From an uncultured Dysgonomonas sp. (lineage in GTDB: Bacteria; Bacteroidota; Bacteroidia; Bacteroidales; Dysgonomonadaceae), in contig CALYRA010000035.1 of the NCBI GenBank assembly GCA_945292135.1, forward strand, positions 1 through 7,632: 7,632 bases of DNA, given 5' to 3'. Each line of letters opens with the position of its first letter. The stretch's first letter is position 1. Shown here one piece after another: positions 7,610 to 7,632 of this stretch. The notes under the pieces are model-generated. The model saw only the letters and a list, made by a program, of their open reading frames with translations, was not told where the DNA came from and did not search any database. Made by a program: the position numbers and the translations under genes.

Positions 7610-7632
7610 ATGTCCCGAAAAAAACAGGTTCT
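7610..7632 (+). CDS. Possible start of a further gene, cut by the window edge
   Basis: An ATG at 7610 opens a frame reading MSRKKQV to the window edge. It lies 64 nt after the terminator, behind an A+T-rich stretch (ACAAATTATAAATAT), which is a plausible Bacteroidota start context. The basic N-terminus could belong to a DNA-binding protein or a transposase, but seven codons cannot decide this. No TAnnTTTG promoter is visible before it. Low confidence. Confidence 0.25.

Noticed and set aside
7565..7632. Left end of an insertion sequence after the terminator
   Set aside because: The basic MSRKKQV start and the GGGTGAGTCC stretch are suggestive, but no inverted repeat partner or target duplication can be seen in the window.

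Overview
The window looks like a chromosomal stretch from a low-GC member of the Bacteroidota, probably Bacteroidales. It has an A+T-rich coding style, short or overlapping gene junctions with little Shine-Dalgarno sequence, and a promoter fitting the Bacteroides TAnnTTTG/-33 TTTG consensus. All recognised genes are on the + strand and fall into two transcription units.

Unit 1 (left edge to 4634) has three genes. The first is a FyuA-like TonB-dependent outer-membrane receptor whose 5' end lies outside the window. The second is a 12-helix MFS permease of the AmpG/RhtX/FptX/YbtX type. The third is a full-length HemN-type oxygen-independent coproporphyrinogen III oxidase with all four cysteines of its radical-SAM motif. 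The junctions are tight: 12 nt, then a 23-nt overlap. The set reads as an outer-membrane importer, an inner-membrane importer and a tetrapyrrole enzyme, so uptake of an iron chelate or a porphyrin/heme precursor is the obvious inference. The MFS gene is split by an apparent one-base deletion near 2905, between helices 8 and 9. The rest of both halves is clean.

Unit 2 (about 4720 to 7546) starts at a good Bacteroides-type promoter and ends at a strong intrinsic terminator. It encodes an ABC ATPase with an unusual N-terminal extension and a Gln in place of the H-loop His. An 18-nt gap separates it from an 8-helix membrane protein with a large hydrophilic middle domain, probably its permease partner. 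That second gene is also frameshifted, at a run of ten A residues (6643-6652). Nine A's would restore a single 503-residue protein.

The last ~85 bases after the terminator hold no complete gene. A possible start codon at 7610 begins a reading frame that leaves the window. I saw no tRNA, rRNA, CRISPR array or demonstrable insertion sequence.

The two points most worth checking are the receptor/MFS/HemN cassette as a possible tetrapyrrole-salvage or iron-acquisition system, and the A10 frameshift. The latter could be sequencing error, phase variation or transcriptional slippage.
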